From positions 62,001-126,000 of the forward strand of contig SVBD01000002.1 in assembly GCA_015059045.1 (NCBI GenBank): a stretch of 64,000 bases of DNA, read 5' to 3'. Of the stretch, positions 28,626 to 39,783 are shown piece by piece (the first letter of the stretch is position 1; each line of letters opens with the position of its first letter). The notes below the pieces were generated by a model. It saw only the letters and a program-made list of their open reading frames with translations, made no database searches and was not told where the DNA came from. The position numbers were made by a program, and so were the translations under genes. This stretch comes from Erysipelotrichaceae bacterium. Lineage in GTDB: Bacteria > Bacillota_I > Bacilli_A > RFN20 > CAG-449.

Positions 28626-28644
28626 ACGCCTATTACATAGGCGT
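28626..28644 (-). terminator. Terminator downstream of addA
   Basis: ACGCCTAT-TAC-ATAGGCGT with flanking T-run. Confidence 0.7.
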
Positions 28645-28651
28645 AATTTTT

Positions 28652-31600
28652 TTAAAAGATTCTATTATATTTACTATCAATAAGTGAATATAAATATGCT
28701 TCGATATTTAATTTATATTTGTTTTCTAAATAATCTTTATAAACTTTTAATTGATTAATGTAAGATTCATCATCAATATTTTTAGTTTTATAATCAATAA
28801 TTACCACTTTATCTTCATAGACTAAGAAAAGGTCGATAATACCTTTTGTCATATTGATTGAATCTATAAATTCATATTCTTTAAATACTTTTGCTTCTTT
28901 TACATTTTTTAATAATTCCGAGTTAATAAATTTATAGACTTTATTTTTAATAAACTGATCTTGAATTATTTCATAATTTGGATTCTTAAAGTCAATTACC
29001 TCTAAAGCAAAGTGAATCTTGTTACCAAATTCTAAGGCATCTTTACTTACTCCTAGTTTTAATTCTTTACTTGCTCTGTCTTTAATTTGTTCTACTTCAA
29101 AGTCATACTCTACTTCATCAACATTAAATTTAACAAATGAATTATCAATAATATTATTTAATTCCGGTATTGTTAGATTTAATACATCCACTTCATTAGT
29201 AATAAATTTATTTAGCATAATATGGGCAAATTCATTAAATGATTTAACACTTTCTATATTAAATTCATAGTTTTCATTTTTAGGAGAAGTATAGAATAAA
29301 TAGAATTTTTCTCTAGCCCTAGTTAACGCGACATAAAACAATCTAACTCTTTCTGAAATTGTTTCTTGAACATATTCTTTTTTAGCGCATTCATAAAGTA
29401 AAGTTAATTCAGGAGTATGGAACCCATATTTTTTATTAAAGTCTAATTTAGGGAAGCCTTTCTTTGGAAAGAATGAAGTAGATAAATTAGGGAAATAACA
29501 AATATTAAATTCTAATCCTTTAGATTTATGAATATTAATTAATCTAACTACATTATCACTTGTTCCTTGATCAGTAAGATTTAATTCTAAATCATATTCA
29601 TCAATATCTTCTAAATAATTAATAAAATCATCTAAATTCATTTCTAAATCAATCATTTGTTTAAATGATTCTAAGAAGAAATCCAAATACATTTCATTAC
29701 TTGTAATATCACCTAATCTAGACAATTTAAAGTAAATATCCATTTCTTCAATTATCTTGAAAAATAAATTATAATCGTCATAATCTACGTATGAATTTAC
29801 TAAATCGCATAATTTGATATATAACAAATCTTTAGTAAATAAATTTTCTTTGCAAAGATTATATATTTTACTATCATCATACATGCAAACAAAAGATCTA
29901 ACGATTGAAACATATGCATGTTTAAACTTAACATCAATTTCTTTATTATTTCTTAAATAACTAATTAAAATCGCAAAATTTCTTAAAATTTCAATTAATG
30001 GATTATTTGTAACGTTTTCATTTCTTTCAACGTATAGAGGAATTTTATATTTTGATAAAGTTCTAATGACCTCATCAAATTTAGTTCCTCGATCAATAAT
30101 AATTGCAAAATCTTTAAATGTAACATCTCTTAATTTCCATTTGCCATCTTTTATTGGTTGGCATACTTGATATTTATTATTGATTTTTTCGATAATATCT
30201 TTAGCGATTAATTCAATATCATTTTTATCATTTTCAAAGAAAATTTCACAATGGTTATTGTTATTTGGATCAATTTCGTCTAAATATGATTTGTTACCAT
30301 ATTCAATAATATGTTCTTTTTTATAATTAGCCCCACCATAAGGAATACTCATAATTTTAGAGAATAATATATTAATATCCTCTAGAACTTCTTGTCTAGA
30401 TCTAAAGTTTTTATTTAAATCAATAGTTGTTCCTAAAGAAGGATTGTCTTTATATAAACGATATTTATTTTGGAAAATTTCACATTTTGCATTTCTAAAT
30501 GCATAAATGGATTGTTTAATATCACCAACGCAATAGACATTATTGTTTTGAATGTATGAAATGAATTCTTCTTGAATATCATTAGTATCTTGATATTCAT
30601 CAATCATAATCATTTTATACTTATTTTTTAGTTCTTCTCTTATTACTCGATTTTCTTTTACAAGCTTAATTGCAAATCTAGAAATATCAATAAATTCATA
30701 CGCATTCTTTTTCTTTTTATATGCACTTATTCTGTTATTTACTTTTTTACAGATAGAAACAATCATTTCTACAATTGGTTTAGTTAACTCAATTCTCTCT
30801 AATTCTTCTTCAATTAATGGTAAGTTTTTGTATTTAGTTAAAACGCTACTATTTTGTGATTTATAATATTCAATTTCTTCTATTTCCTCTAAAGATAATT
30901 CTTGTTTATATGAAGGTTTAAACATAGGAGCTTTAAAGTTTCTAAATGCAATGATTAAAGAATTATAATCTCTTGCATTAATTAACTCCTCAAACGCTTC
31001 TCTATATAATGCGTTAAAAGTCATTTTTTTACTCTTGTCGTAGATTTCTGGAACTACATCTAAAATCTCTAACATTTTATCTCTTAAAGATAAAAGATAC
31101 TCTCCAAATTCATTAAAATGATTGAGTAATTTGTTCTTATCAAAATAATTATCAATATAAGTTTCTAGATAATAATCACCATCAATTTCTCCATTAGTTA
31201 TCTTTAGTAAAGAAAGGATTAATTTAACTAATTGTTCATCGTTTTTACTACAATAACTATTAATAAAATCATCAAAAACCCTAGTTGGATTTAAATATAA
31301 TTTATCTAGTTCTTCTTTAATAAATTTCCTTTTCAATACTTCAACAATGTTGCTATCGATAATTTTAAAGTTATTATCCAAATCTAAAAATGAATGGTAT
31401 TTTTTCACTAATGCATTACAAAAGGAATCAAACGTAGTGATATCACTGATGTCAACATAGTCTGCGTCTTCTAATTTATTTTCTAAAAGAAGTTTTCTAA
31501 TTCTATCCTTCATTTCTCCTGCAGCTAAACGAGTAAAAGTCAAAATTAAAAATTCATTAATTCTTAAGCCCTTATTTTTTATATAGAAAACTACTCTTTC

Positions 31601-31702
31601 GCTCAATACAGCAGTTTTACCCGAACCCGCTCCAGCGGAAACAAGTACATTACCTTCTTTTTCTAATGCGAATTGCTGTTCTTTTGTAAACTTCATTCCC
31701 AT
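28652..31702 (-). CDS. addA: AddA-like UvrD-type helicase-nuclease
   Basis: VLVSAGAGSGKTAVLSERV; MIMIDEYQDTNDIQ; C-terminal MTKGIIDLFLVYEDKVVIIDYKTK nuclease motif. Confidence 0.9.
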   Translation of the reverse strand: MGMKFTKEQQFALEKEGNVLVSAGAGSGKTAVLSERVVFYIKNKGLRINEFLILTFTRLAAGEMKDRIRKLLLENKLEDADYVDISDITTFDSFCNALVKKYHSFLDLDNNFKIIDSNIVEVLKRKFIKEELDKLYLNPTRVFDDFINSYCSKNDEQLVKLILSLLKITNGEIDGDYYLETYIDNYFDKNKLLNHFNEFGEYLLSLRDKMLEILDVVPEIYDKSKKMTFNALYREAFEELINARDYNSLIIAFRNFKAPMFKPSYKQELSLEEIEEIEYYKSQNSSVLTKYKNLPLIEEELERIELTKPIVEMIVSICKKVNNRISAYKKKKNAYEFIDISRFAIKLVKENRVIREELKNKYKMIMIDEYQDTNDIQEEFISYIQNNNVYCVGDIKQSIYAFRNAKCEIFQNKYRLYKDNPSLGTTIDLNKNFRSRQEVLEDINILFSKIMSIPYGGANYKKEHIIEYGNKSYLDEIDPNNNNHCEIFFENDKNDIELIAKDIIEKINNKYQVCQPIKDGKWKLRDVTFKDFAIIIDRGTKFDEVIRTLSKYKIPLYVERNENVTNNPLIEILRNFAILISYLRNNKEIDVKFKHAYVSIVRSFVCMYDDSKIYNLCKENLFTKDLLYIKLCDLVNSYVDYDDYNLFFKIIEEMDIYFKLSRLGDITSNEMYLDFFLESFKQMIDLEMNLDDFINYLEDIDEYDLELNLTDQGTSDNVVRLINIHKSKGLEFNICYFPNLSTSFFPKKGFPKLDFNKKYGFHTPELTLLYECAKKEYVQETISERVRLFYVALTRAREKFYLFYTSPKNENYEFNIESVKSFNEFAHIMLNKFITNEVDVLNLTIPELNNIIDNSFVKFNVDEVEYDFEVEQIKDRASKELKLGVSKDALEFGNKIHFALEVIDFKNPNYEIIQDQFIKNKVYKFINSELLKNVKEAKVFKEYEFIDSINMTKGIIDLFLVYEDKVVIIDYKTKNIDDESYINQLKVYKDYLENKYKLNIEAYLYSLIDSKYNRIF

Positions 31703-31705
31703 AAG

Positions 31706-33982
31706 CTATTCCTCGTTTTCTTTCTTCAAATCGACATATCGATTATCATAATAATTTTTAAAGCAAATTGATTGATGAGAACAATATTTACATGCATCAA
31801 TATTCATATTAGTGCGAGATTTAATTGGACTAATTTCAAAATTAGCTTTACGAATATTGCCACATGCTTGTTCTATTTTCTCTAAAGCTAAATTTTTAAT
31901 TTGATCAAACTCTTCTTTAGTCGCATTGTTTTTAGATGAAATAACAATTCCTTCTTTATTTGTTTTTAAAGAACCAAAATATTTACTTTTAGCATTTGGT
32001 GTTCTTAAAGAAGAATCTAATTCAACCCACGATTTAGCATTTTCATTTTGTAATCCTTCCAAAGATATTTCTTTATCATCTTTAGGAATAATATTTTGAA
32101 TAAAAATACCAATAGGTTCTCTATCTCTTAAAATCATTTCAGAAAGAATTAAATATGTAGGAAGTTGTAAAGACAACCCATATTCCATTTCCTTTTTATC
32201 AAAATGAACATTACCAGTTTTATAATCTACGATAAAATATTCATTATTATCTTTAATATAAACAACTTTATCAATAGTTCCATTTAACACTGTAAAAGGA
32301 TCGATGTAAACTTTACATTTCTTCTCACCATAAACTTCTAGTTCAACATTATTTTTCATATCGTTAAAATCTGAAATAACTTTATTTAGATTAGCGATTG
32401 ATTTTCTTGCAAAATAAATATCTGAAGGTTCACTAAAAAGTGTTCCAATTTCTTGATAAACTTGATCAAAATCTATTTCTTCAATTAACGACTTTTCTAA
32501 AATAGAGTGATAATATTCACCTAGTTTAGTATTAAAATTACCCTCAAAATCTCCTAATTTGAGTATCTTTTCTACAAAATACATAAATGGGCATTGACTA
32601 TAATTATTAACTTGAGAGTAAGAAATATTTAATATTCCTTTATCATTTTCTAATTGAGCGATATGTTTATATTTATGATTGAAATTTTTATATTCAACAT
32701 CCTTAGAATCAATAGCGTTATACGCTAATTCTTTGACTCCTAATGAATCAAATTTATCGTTAGCCTTAGCCACTAAATAAACACTTGGACCTTTTTTAGT
32801 TCTTTCTAAATCAAAAGTTTTTAAGACCACTTTCATTTCTAATTTATTAATTAAAACAGATGGATAATATTCACTTTTACCTATTTTCTTTTTATAAGAT
32901 ATATGTAAATTATTATGGGTATTCAAAAAATTAACAATTCGATCTTCCTCTATTTTGTTATTATCTAAAGAAGTATTAATATTCAAAAATTCTTTTTCTT
33001 TATCATTTAAATAAGTAACATCTTTAATAACTTTTGGATATGATAATAAATTAAATCCAATAATAAAAATATGATCATCTTCTAAATGATTATAAGAAAT
33101 TATATCTAATCCATTTTGATATTTTATTTCACTCAAATGAATATCTAATGCTTTTAAAGATAAATATTCTATTGTTTCTTCTTTAGTTTCAAATAAACCA
33201 TCTACATCATATATTAATCCTTTTAAAGCATCTAAAAAACGATAATTATCCACTGAAATTACATTAGTAATATCCTTATAAGCTTCTTCTAAACTACTAT
33301 TTATATACTTTTCTTTAAATATTTTAAAGTATGGTGATTTATCTAAAGTTACTTCACTTTTAAAATTAATAGGCATTTTATAAAATGACGCGTATTTTTT
33401 AATTAATAAATCATATTCTCCAGGATATTGAAGTAATTTTATCTTATTTAGAGGAACACCTTGTTTTACAAGTTTTCCGATTTCATTAAATAAACTATCA
33501 ACTTCTTCTTCGATAGTTAGATATTCATTTACAAGATATTCTTTTTTATTAGTTTCATCATTAATATAGCAAATATTATTTTTATAATCATTTAATAATA
33601 GTAAAATTTCTTTATCAAAAGAAGAATATCCATAAATATATATTTGTTTATCTTTTAGTAGATATGAAAATAGTGAATTGTTTTTTATTAAGTTATTATC
33701 TAGTAATTCTTGCTTTAGACTATATAACTTATTTAATTTTTCATTTCCATCTTTAATAAAATGCAAACACGAAATCAATTCTTTCGCATTTGAATAACTA
33801 TATCCTTTCTTCATCAAATATATGATAGCTTTATCATCATAATCAAAAGAAAGATTATTAATTAAATCATTTTTAGATAGTATTTTAATAGATAAATCTG
33901 TTTTATTTAAACACGACAAAATCTCCTTTTTAAAAGGAGATATTAAAATCGAATTATCTTTTAAAACACTTAAATCAATCAT
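31706..33982 (-). CDS. AddB/RexB-like PD-(D/E)XK nuclease
   Basis: NGTIDKVVYIKDNNEYFIVDYKTG; Cys cluster CPFMYFVEKIL...CKYCSHQSIC; immediately upstream of addA. Confidence 0.8.
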   Translation of the reverse strand: MIDLSVLKDNSILISPFKKEILSCLNKTDLSIKILSKNDLINNLSFDYDDKAIIYLMKKGYSYSNAKELISCLHFIKDGNEKLNKLYSLKQELLDNNLIKNNSLFSYLLKDKQIYIYGYSSFDKEILLLLNDYKNNICYINDETNKKEYLVNEYLTIEEEVDSLFNEIGKLVKQGVPLNKIKLLQYPGEYDLLIKKYASFYKMPINFKSEVTLDKSPYFKIFKEKYINSSLEEAYKDITNVISVDNYRFLDALKGLIYDVDGLFETKEETIEYLSLKALDIHLSEIKYQNGLDIISYNHLEDDHIFIIGFNLLSYPKVIKDVTYLNDKEKEFLNINTSLDNNKIEEDRIVNFLNTHNNLHISYKKKIGKSEYYPSVLINKLEMKVVLKTFDLERTKKGPSVYLVAKANDKFDSLGVKELAYNAIDSKDVEYKNFNHKYKHIAQLENDKGILNISYSQVNNYSQCPFMYFVEKILKLGDFEGNFNTKLGEYYHSILEKSLIEEIDFDQVYQEIGTLFSEPSDIYFARKSIANLNKVISDFNDMKNNVELEVYGEKKCKVYIDPFTVLNGTIDKVVYIKDNNEYFIVDYKTGNVHFDKKEMEYGLSLQLPTYLILSEMILRDREPIGIFIQNIIPKDDKEISLEGLQNENAKSWVELDSSLRTPNAKSKYFGSLKTNKEGIVISSKNNATKEEFDQIKNLALEKIEQACGNIRKANFEISPIKSRTNMNIDACKYCSHQSICFKNYYDNRYVDLKKENEE

Positions 33983-33993
33983 ATTAAACCTAC

Positions 33994-34284
33994 TTATTTA
34001 ACAATAAGTTGAATTATAAATAAAATTAAACAAACACCAGATCCACCAAAGAAGAAATAAGACATATGTCTCATAAAGGCACGATCTTTTCTTTCACAAT
34101 ACTTACTATCTACATAATCCGCCATACCTTTAAAGAAGAAGAATAAACTAGCAAGTCCAGTAGAAATAGCTAAATATAACGAACTATTTTTAACAAAGTG
34201 CATAATTACAAAAACAATTGCAGCAATAGCAAATAACGTTGAAATAATTAACCACAACGTTTGAAATTTAGATTTATATCTCAT
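33994..34284 (-). CDS. Small membrane protein
   Basis: 96 aa, several hydrophobic segments. Confidence 0.6.
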   Translation of the reverse strand: MRYKSKFQTLWLIISTLFAIAAIVFVIMHFVKNSSLYLAISTGLASLFFFFKGMADYVDSKYCERKDRAFMRHMSYFFFGGSGVCLILFIIQLIVK

Positions 34285-34286
34285 AA

Positions 34287-35285
34287 TTATTTCCTTGTTG
34301 ATGAACGAGAATTATATCTAGCGTCAAAATGATAATATCTATTCTTTAATTCATCTTTTAATAATTTAGTAACCATTCTCATTGCAATTGAACCAACATC
34401 ATAGAAATCTAGTTCACAAGAAGAAATTGTTGGACGAGAAACAATTGAATATTTTGTACCAATTACTGAAACAACTTCAATATCTTCTGGAACTTTTAAT
34501 CCACTATCAATAGCCGCATTTGTTAATGCGCACGCTAATGAGTCTCTTGGACAAACAAATTGTCCTTTTTTAACTTTTTTGAAATATTCAATAAATTGTA
34601 AATATGTTTCATGATATGAATCAGTTACAAGCATTTCATCATAACTATCCTTTAATAAATCATGAGTGATTTTACTTTCGATAGATTGAATCATTTTACC
34701 TTCATTAGTTGAATGAAGGAAAGTAACTTTTTCTCCACCATTCTCATAATGGCGATTAATTACTTCTTTAATTGCAGAAGCAAAGTTTAATGTAATATTT
34801 CCAACTTTTTCATCTTTAATATCAAATTTATCACCAATTAAGATTAATGGAATGTTGTATTTAATAATTGTTTCAATATCAGATTGTTCTAATTCATCAT
34901 CAAAAACTACTGCACCATCAACATGTGATGTAAGCAATTTAGCAATAACTTCTTTTGTATCTTGAGAAGAGTGCTTAGTTACAAATAATGTTGTTTGATA
35001 TCCATAAATTTTACCAATATCAATCATACCTGAAAGTAAATTTGAAATATGTACATAGTTTACATCAGGAATAACAATACCAATATTTGTAGTTCTATTT
35101 GTCGCTAAACCTTGTGCTAAAGCATTTGGTTTATAGCCTAAACGAGCAATTGTATCTTCAACTCTTTTCTTTGTTTCAAGAGTTACATTTGATTGATTAT
35201 TAATTACTCTACTAACTGTTGCTAATGATACTCCTGCAGCTTTAGCAACCTCATAAATTGTGACTCTGTCTTTATAAATCCCCAT
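34287..35285 (-). CDS. ccpA: LacI family regulator, CcpA-like
   Basis: VTIYEVAKAAGVSLATVSRVINNQSNVTLETKKRVEDTIARLGYKPNALAQGLATNRTTNIGIVIPD. Start at MGIYKDRV with RBS. Confidence 0.75.
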   Translation of the reverse strand: MGIYKDRVTIYEVAKAAGVSLATVSRVINNQSNVTLETKKRVEDTIARLGYKPNALAQGLATNRTTNIGIVIPDVNYVHISNLLSGMIDIGKIYGYQTTLFVTKHSSQDTKEVIAKLLTSHVDGAVVFDDELEQSDIETIIKYNIPLILIGDKFDIKDEKVGNITLNFASAIKEVINRHYENGGEKVTFLHSTNEGKMIQSIESKITHDLLKDSYDEMLVTDSYHETYLQFIEYFKKVKKGQFVCPRDSLACALTNAAIDSGLKVPEDIEVVSVIGTKYSIVSRPTISSCELDFYDVGSIAMRMVTKLLKDELKNRYYHFDARYNSRSSTRK

Positions 35286-35349
35286 AATAATACCTCCTAA
35301 CAGCAAAAAAAGCGCCTAGTCCGCGCTTTTATTAAGATATGCTAGCAAT

Positions 35350-35640
35350 CTACTTTAATTCGTTTAATGTAAATCTAACTCTATTTAAAGTCTTTTTTAC
35401 TTTATTAGGTAATGTTTCTTCATTAATTGAATCAATAGATTCAATAACTTCATCTAGTGCTTCTTTGGTAGAAGCGTCTACCTTACTCATTGAAGATCGC
35501 ATTTGATTTTTTAACTTTTCAAATGTTGTTTTCATTAGTTCGACCATTTCATTACGACAAGAGCATAAAGATTTAATCGTCATCGAACTTGTCGCTCCTA
35601 TTATCGCTCCTAAAGAAAAAGTTAAAATCATTTTGTGCAT
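35350..35640 (-). CDS. YtxH-like small protein
   Basis: N-terminal hydrophobic segment then amphipathic helix-rich region. Confidence 0.5.
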   Translation of the reverse strand: MHKMILTFSLGAIIGATSSMTIKSLCSCRNEMVELMKTTFEKLKNQMRSSMSKVDASTKEALDEVIESIDSINEETLPNKVKKTLNRVRFTLNELK

Positions 35641-35688
35641 TATCTTACCACTCCCTTAATGAAAATGGTTTGTTCAGCGCTTACTTTC

Positions 35689-35717
35689 ATTATAAATGAA
35701 AATATTTTCATTGTCAA
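35689..35717 (-). promoter_or_regulatory. Consensus sigma-A promoter with palindromic operator filling the spacer
   Basis: Minus strand TTGACA-N17-TATAAT; spacer contains ATGAAAATATTTTCAT (35696-35711), a perfect 16-bp palindrome. Confidence 0.75.
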
Positions 35718-35867
35718 TGCGCTGTTTTTTCATTTTCTTTCTTTTTTGTGTAAAGCAAATCATCTAGCAAGATGTAAAGAACTTATTTAGACTAGTAATT
35801 TTAGCAAATTAGCAAGGATCACATCTCAATAGTATTATTTATATTTTAGAAAAAAATATACAAAAAA

Positions 35868-35885
35868 AGGAGATTTGCATCTCCT
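35868..35885 (-). terminator. Terminator of deoC
   Basis: AGGAGAT-TTGC-ATCTCCT with T-run on the minus strand. Confidence 0.75.
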
Positions 35886-35900
35886 AAAAGTAAATTATTA

Positions 35901-36548
35901 CTATTTTAAATCTTCCATAATTTGGATACCGCTAGAAGCACCAATTCTATCGGCGCCAGCAGCAATCATTTCTAAGAAAGCTTTAGAATCTCTAATTCCA
36001 CCACTTGCTTTAACATGCATTTTCTTACCAACTGTTTTTCTCATTAATTTAACATCGTGAGCAGTTGCTCCACCAGTTGAGAAACCTGTTGAAGTTTTGA
36101 CGAAATCAGCTTTTGCTTTTTTAGACAATTTACAAGCTCTTACTTTTTCTTCATCTGTTAAAAGACAGGTTTCAATAATTACTTTTAAAACTAATCCTTT
36201 ACATGCTCTTCTAATTTTTCTAATTTCGTTAAGAACGTATTCATCATCACCTTCATGAAGACGAGAAACGTTGATAACCATATCAATTTCTGTAGCCCCA
36301 TCTTTAACAGCTTGTTTTGTTTCAAAAACTTTTGATTCAGTTGAAGTAGCACCAAGTGGGAAACCTACTACTGTACAGACTTTAACATCTGAACCTTTTA
36401 ATTTTTCAGCACATAATTTAATATATCCTGGGTTGACACAAACAGAAGCGAAATCATATTGTAAAGCTTCTTCACATAATTTAATAATTGCTTCGTCTGT
36501 TGCGTTTGCTTTTAATAAAGTATGATCAATAAATTTATTATAATTCAT
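35901..36548 (-). CDS. deoC: Deoxyribose-phosphate aldolase
   Basis: [44 protein letters not shown]. Confidence 0.93.
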   Translation of the reverse strand: MNYNKFIDHTLLKANATDEAIIKLCEEALQYDFASVCVNPGYIKLCAEKLKGSDVKVCTVVGFPLGATSTESKVFETKQAVKDGATEIDMVINVSRLHEGDDEYVLNEIRKIRRACKGLVLKVIIETCLLTDEEKVRACKLSKKAKADFVKTSTGFSTGGATAHDVKLMRKTVGKKMHVKASGGIRDSKAFLEMIAAGADRIGASSGIQIMEDLK

Positions 36549-36657
36549 AAAAAATCCTCCATTTTTATTATATATTATTTAATCAATTTTGCAAAATATT
36601 AATATACTAATATATCTAAATAAGAAAAAAGACCATAATGGTCTTAAATTTCATTAA

Positions 36658-36840
36658 CTATTTGCTTTTTACTTCAACAACTTGTTTGCCATCATAGTAA
36701 CCACATTCTGGACAAACGCGGTGTGAAACGATTGTTGCTCCACAATTTGCGCATTTTGTTAAACCAGTAACTGTTAATTTAAAATGTGTTCTACGCATTC
36801 TTTTTGTTGTTTTAGATGTTCTTCTGAATGGAACTGCCAT
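36658..36840 (-). CDS. rpmF: 50S ribosomal protein L32
   Basis: [22 protein letters not shown]...[26 protein letters not shown]. Confidence 0.95.
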   Translation of the reverse strand: MAVPFRRTSKTTKRMRRTHFKLTVTGLTKCANCGATIVSHRVCPECGYYDGKQVVEVKSK

Positions 36841-36967
36841 TTTTACACACCTCCTAAGTCATATTCAAATCGACACGTTGTTTATTTTATATGAAATCAC
36901 TTATAGTGTCAACTAAAATTAAAAATAATTGTCAAATAAATGTATATAAATTTTACTTATTATAATA

Positions 36968-38236
36968 TTACCTATTATAAATAACTTTTAAATATTTTCC
37001 CCTTACATCATTTTCTGAAGAAAGATGTACTTCTAAATAGTTAGACGAATAACCTTTGAATAAATTTGTCTTTGGATTATATGTTTCTACAATTACATCT
37101 ACTTCTCTTCCAACAAATTTGCTTTCATATTCTTCTTTTAGTTTATTACCAAGTTCAATCAATTTAGTTACTCTTTCTTTTTTCACTTGAGGATTAACTT
37201 GATTTTTCATTTTTGCAGCAACTGTTCCTGGTCTAATTGAATAAGGGAATACATGAAGATAATTAAATCCACATTCTTTTATAAAAGAATAAGTTTCTTC
37301 AAACTCTTCTTCAGTTTCTCCTGGGAAACCAACAATTACATCACAGGCTAAAGCAATTTCTGGAATAGCGTTTCTGATTTTAGTTAGATTTTCTAAAAAT
37401 TGCTCTTTAGTATATTTACGATTCATTCTCTTTAAAACTTCTTTGCTTCCAGATTGTAATGGAATATGAAGATGACGAGCAATTTGAGGAAAATCATTTA
37501 ATAAAGAAATAAATTCATCATCAATTAAACTTGCTTCTAAAGAAGAAATTCTTAATCTTTTTAATTCATTGTTATGTTCTAAAATTGATCTAATTAAGTC
37601 ATTAAATGAAGTTTCATTATTTAAATCTTCTCCATAACTTGCCATATCAATACCGGTTAGAACTATTTCTTGATATCCATTTTCTACTAAGCGATCAACT
37701 TCTGATAAAATATCTTCTTTACTTCTACTTCTAATATTTCCACGAACATAAGGAATTACGCAATATGAACAAAAGTTATTACAGCCATCCTGAATTTTTA
37801 AAAATGCCCTAGTGTTTTCATTATACGAAGAAATATTTAAACATTCATATTTTTGATTTCTATTATTTTTTTCAACATCGACAATTTGAGTTTTTGTTCT
37901 TTTAAATTCTTCTAATAAAGAAATAATATTATTTCTTTTTGAAGTTCCTATTACAATATCGACACCTTCAATAGAACTAACTTCCTCGCTATGAAGCTGA
38001 CTATAGCATCCCATAACAAAAAGAGTCGCATTAGGATATTTACTTCTTAATGATCGAATTTTTTGACGCGATTTAGATTCACTAGTTAATGTAACTGCAC
38101 ACGTATTAATAACTATTAAATCACATTGTTCATCCTTAGATTCTTGATATCCATTTTCATTTAAAATCTGACAAACTGCTTGAATTTCATAAGTATTAAC
38201 TTTACAGCCTAAAGAAAAACACTTATAGTACTTCAT
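36968..38236 (-). CDS. mtaB: tRNA (N6-threonylcarbamoyladenosine-37) methylthiotransferase MtaB
   Basis: LGCKVNTYE; FLKIQDGCNNFCSYCVIPYVRG radical SAM motif; C-terminal TRAM-like region. Confidence 0.9.
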   Translation of the reverse strand: MKYYKCFSLGCKVNTYEIQAVCQILNENGYQESKDEQCDLIVINTCAVTLTSESKSRQKIRSLRSKYPNATLFVMGCYSQLHSEEVSSIEGVDIVIGTSKRNNIISLLEEFKRTKTQIVDVEKNNRNQKYECLNISSYNENTRAFLKIQDGCNNFCSYCVIPYVRGNIRSRSKEDILSEVDRLVENGYQEIVLTGIDMASYGEDLNNETSFNDLIRSILEHNNELKRLRISSLEASLIDDEFISLLNDFPQIARHLHIPLQSGSKEVLKRMNRKYTKEQFLENLTKIRNAIPEIALACDVIVGFPGETEEEFEETYSFIKECGFNYLHVFPYSIRPGTVAAKMKNQVNPQVKKERVTKLIELGNKLKEEYESKFVGREVDVIVETYNPKTNLFKGYSSNYLEVHLSSENDVRGKYLKVIYNR

Positions 38237-39056
38237 CTGAAAATTTTCCTTTACTATAAATCTTATCTTGACGAATTATCGTTAGCGATTTTTTATTTTT
38301 AATATAATTAAATGTCTTTTTAGAGATAAATTTGTTTTTATATAAAGAATTCACAAATCCATGGTAATCATTATCATAAAATTTTTCCATTAATTCTTGA
38401 ATTTTGATTAGTGTATGATGCTTTTCTACATGTTTTAAATATTTATCATAAAGAGAGATTTCAAGATCTAATCTACCTTGATTATTAATAATATACACCA
38501 TTTCAAAATCAGGGTCATAAAAAGCTGATGATGTTTTATCTTCTTTAATTAATATTAATGAAGTAAAAGGCGAATCATATAATTTAAAATTATATGTATC
38601 AAATAAATCAACACAAGAACTTTTAGGGTTTTTTACTAAATTATCATATGGAAATTCTAATAATTTACTGCATTCTTCGTTATAAATAATGTTTAACGAA
38701 TGAGAAAAAATAGGAACATAAATTCTTGATTTTTCCAAAGAAAAATAAGGAGCATTTTCTTCTTCTAACAATTTCCAAACAGATTTTTTAATAAACTCAT
38801 CTCCTCTTAATTCAGTATTTTGAGTTGCGTCTAAGGAAATCCTTTCTAAATTGGATTCAATTAATTCTTTATTCATTAAAGCTTTAATGATAATGTTTGC
38901 TTGAATGATTTTTAATGGATTAGTTTCTCCTGTTGATAAATGATAATATGAAAGGACCGAAGAGAATTTTGTTGCGTTCTCCACATAAAAACGATATTGA
39001 TCCGAACTATTTAATTTAATTTTCTTTTTTCTTTTAGACAAAATTTTATATAACAT
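38223..39056 (-). CDS. Hypothetical protein between rsmE and mtaB
   Basis: 277-aa ORF overlapping the mtaB start by 14 nt; no family recognised. Confidence 0.6.
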   Translation of the reverse strand: MLYKILSKRKKKIKLNSSDQYRFYVENATKFSSVLSYYHLSTGETNPLKIIQANIIIKALMNKELIESNLERISLDATQNTELRGDEFIKKSVWKLLEEENAPYFSLEKSRIYVPIFSHSLNIIYNEECSKLLEFPYDNLVKNPKSSCVDLFDTYNFKLYDSPFTSLILIKEDKTSSAFYDPDFEMVYIINNQGRLDLEISLYDKYLKHVEKHHTLIKIQELMEKFYDNDYHGFVNSLYKNKFISKKTFNYIKNKKSLTIIRQDKIYSKGKFSDEVL

Positions 39057-39060
39057 AATC

Positions 39061-39783
39061 TTACCTTTCAGTGATAAACGATATAGCGCTCAACGCATAG
39101 AATACCGCCGTTTCACTTCTTAAAATTCTTTTCCCTAACGATATAGAATGATAATTATTTTCTTTTGCAAATTCAACTTCTTTTAATGAAAAACCACCTT
39201 CAGAGCCAATTAAAATACCAATTGATTGACCTTTTTGTACATTTTGAAGTTTTTCAAAGAAAGTTTCTTCCTTTTCATTTTCATAAGCAATAAATTGATG
39301 ATCAAATTTGAATGAAGCAATATCTTTATATTGGATAATCTTTTCAACAACAGGGATTTTACATCTTCTAGATTGTTCACTAGCTTCTTTTACAATTTGA
39401 TTGAATCTTGCTAATTTTCTTGTTTCATCTTCTTTTTTAATTTTAGCGATGCATCTTTCAGATTGAACTAAAATGATTTCACTAACACCTAGTTCGGTTG
39501 CTTTTTGTAAAACTAAATCAAGTTTATCACCTTTTGGCAAACAATATAAAAGAGTAACCTTAACATCTAATTCATTATTTTCAAGAAGTTCTTCCTTAAC
39601 TTTAATAATTAGAGGTAAAGTAGAACTAATTTCACAAAGATAAACCTTACCTTCATTTACACAGGTAATTTGTTCTCCTACTCTCATTCTCATTACTTTA
39701 ACGATATGATGTTCTTGATCTTTAGAAATCACTACTTCATTATCAATAATCTTTTCAACAAAATATCTTTGCATATTACTCAC
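39061..39783 (-). CDS. rsmE: 16S rRNA (uracil-1498-N3)-methyltransferase
   Basis: QRYFVEKI; DLVLQKATELGVSEIILVQSERC; GILIGSEGGFSLKEVE; SLGKRILRSETA. Confidence 0.92.
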   Translation of the reverse strand: MSNMQRYFVEKIIDNEVVISKDQEHHIVKVMRMRVGEQITCVNEGKVYLCEISSTLPLIIKVKEELLENNELDVKVTLLYCLPKGDKLDLVLQKATELGVSEIILVQSERCIAKIKKEDETRKLARFNQIVKEASEQSRRCKIPVVEKIIQYKDIASFKFDHQFIAYENEKEETFFEKLQNVQKGQSIGILIGSEGGFSLKEVEFAKENNYHSISLGKRILRSETAVFYALSAISFITER

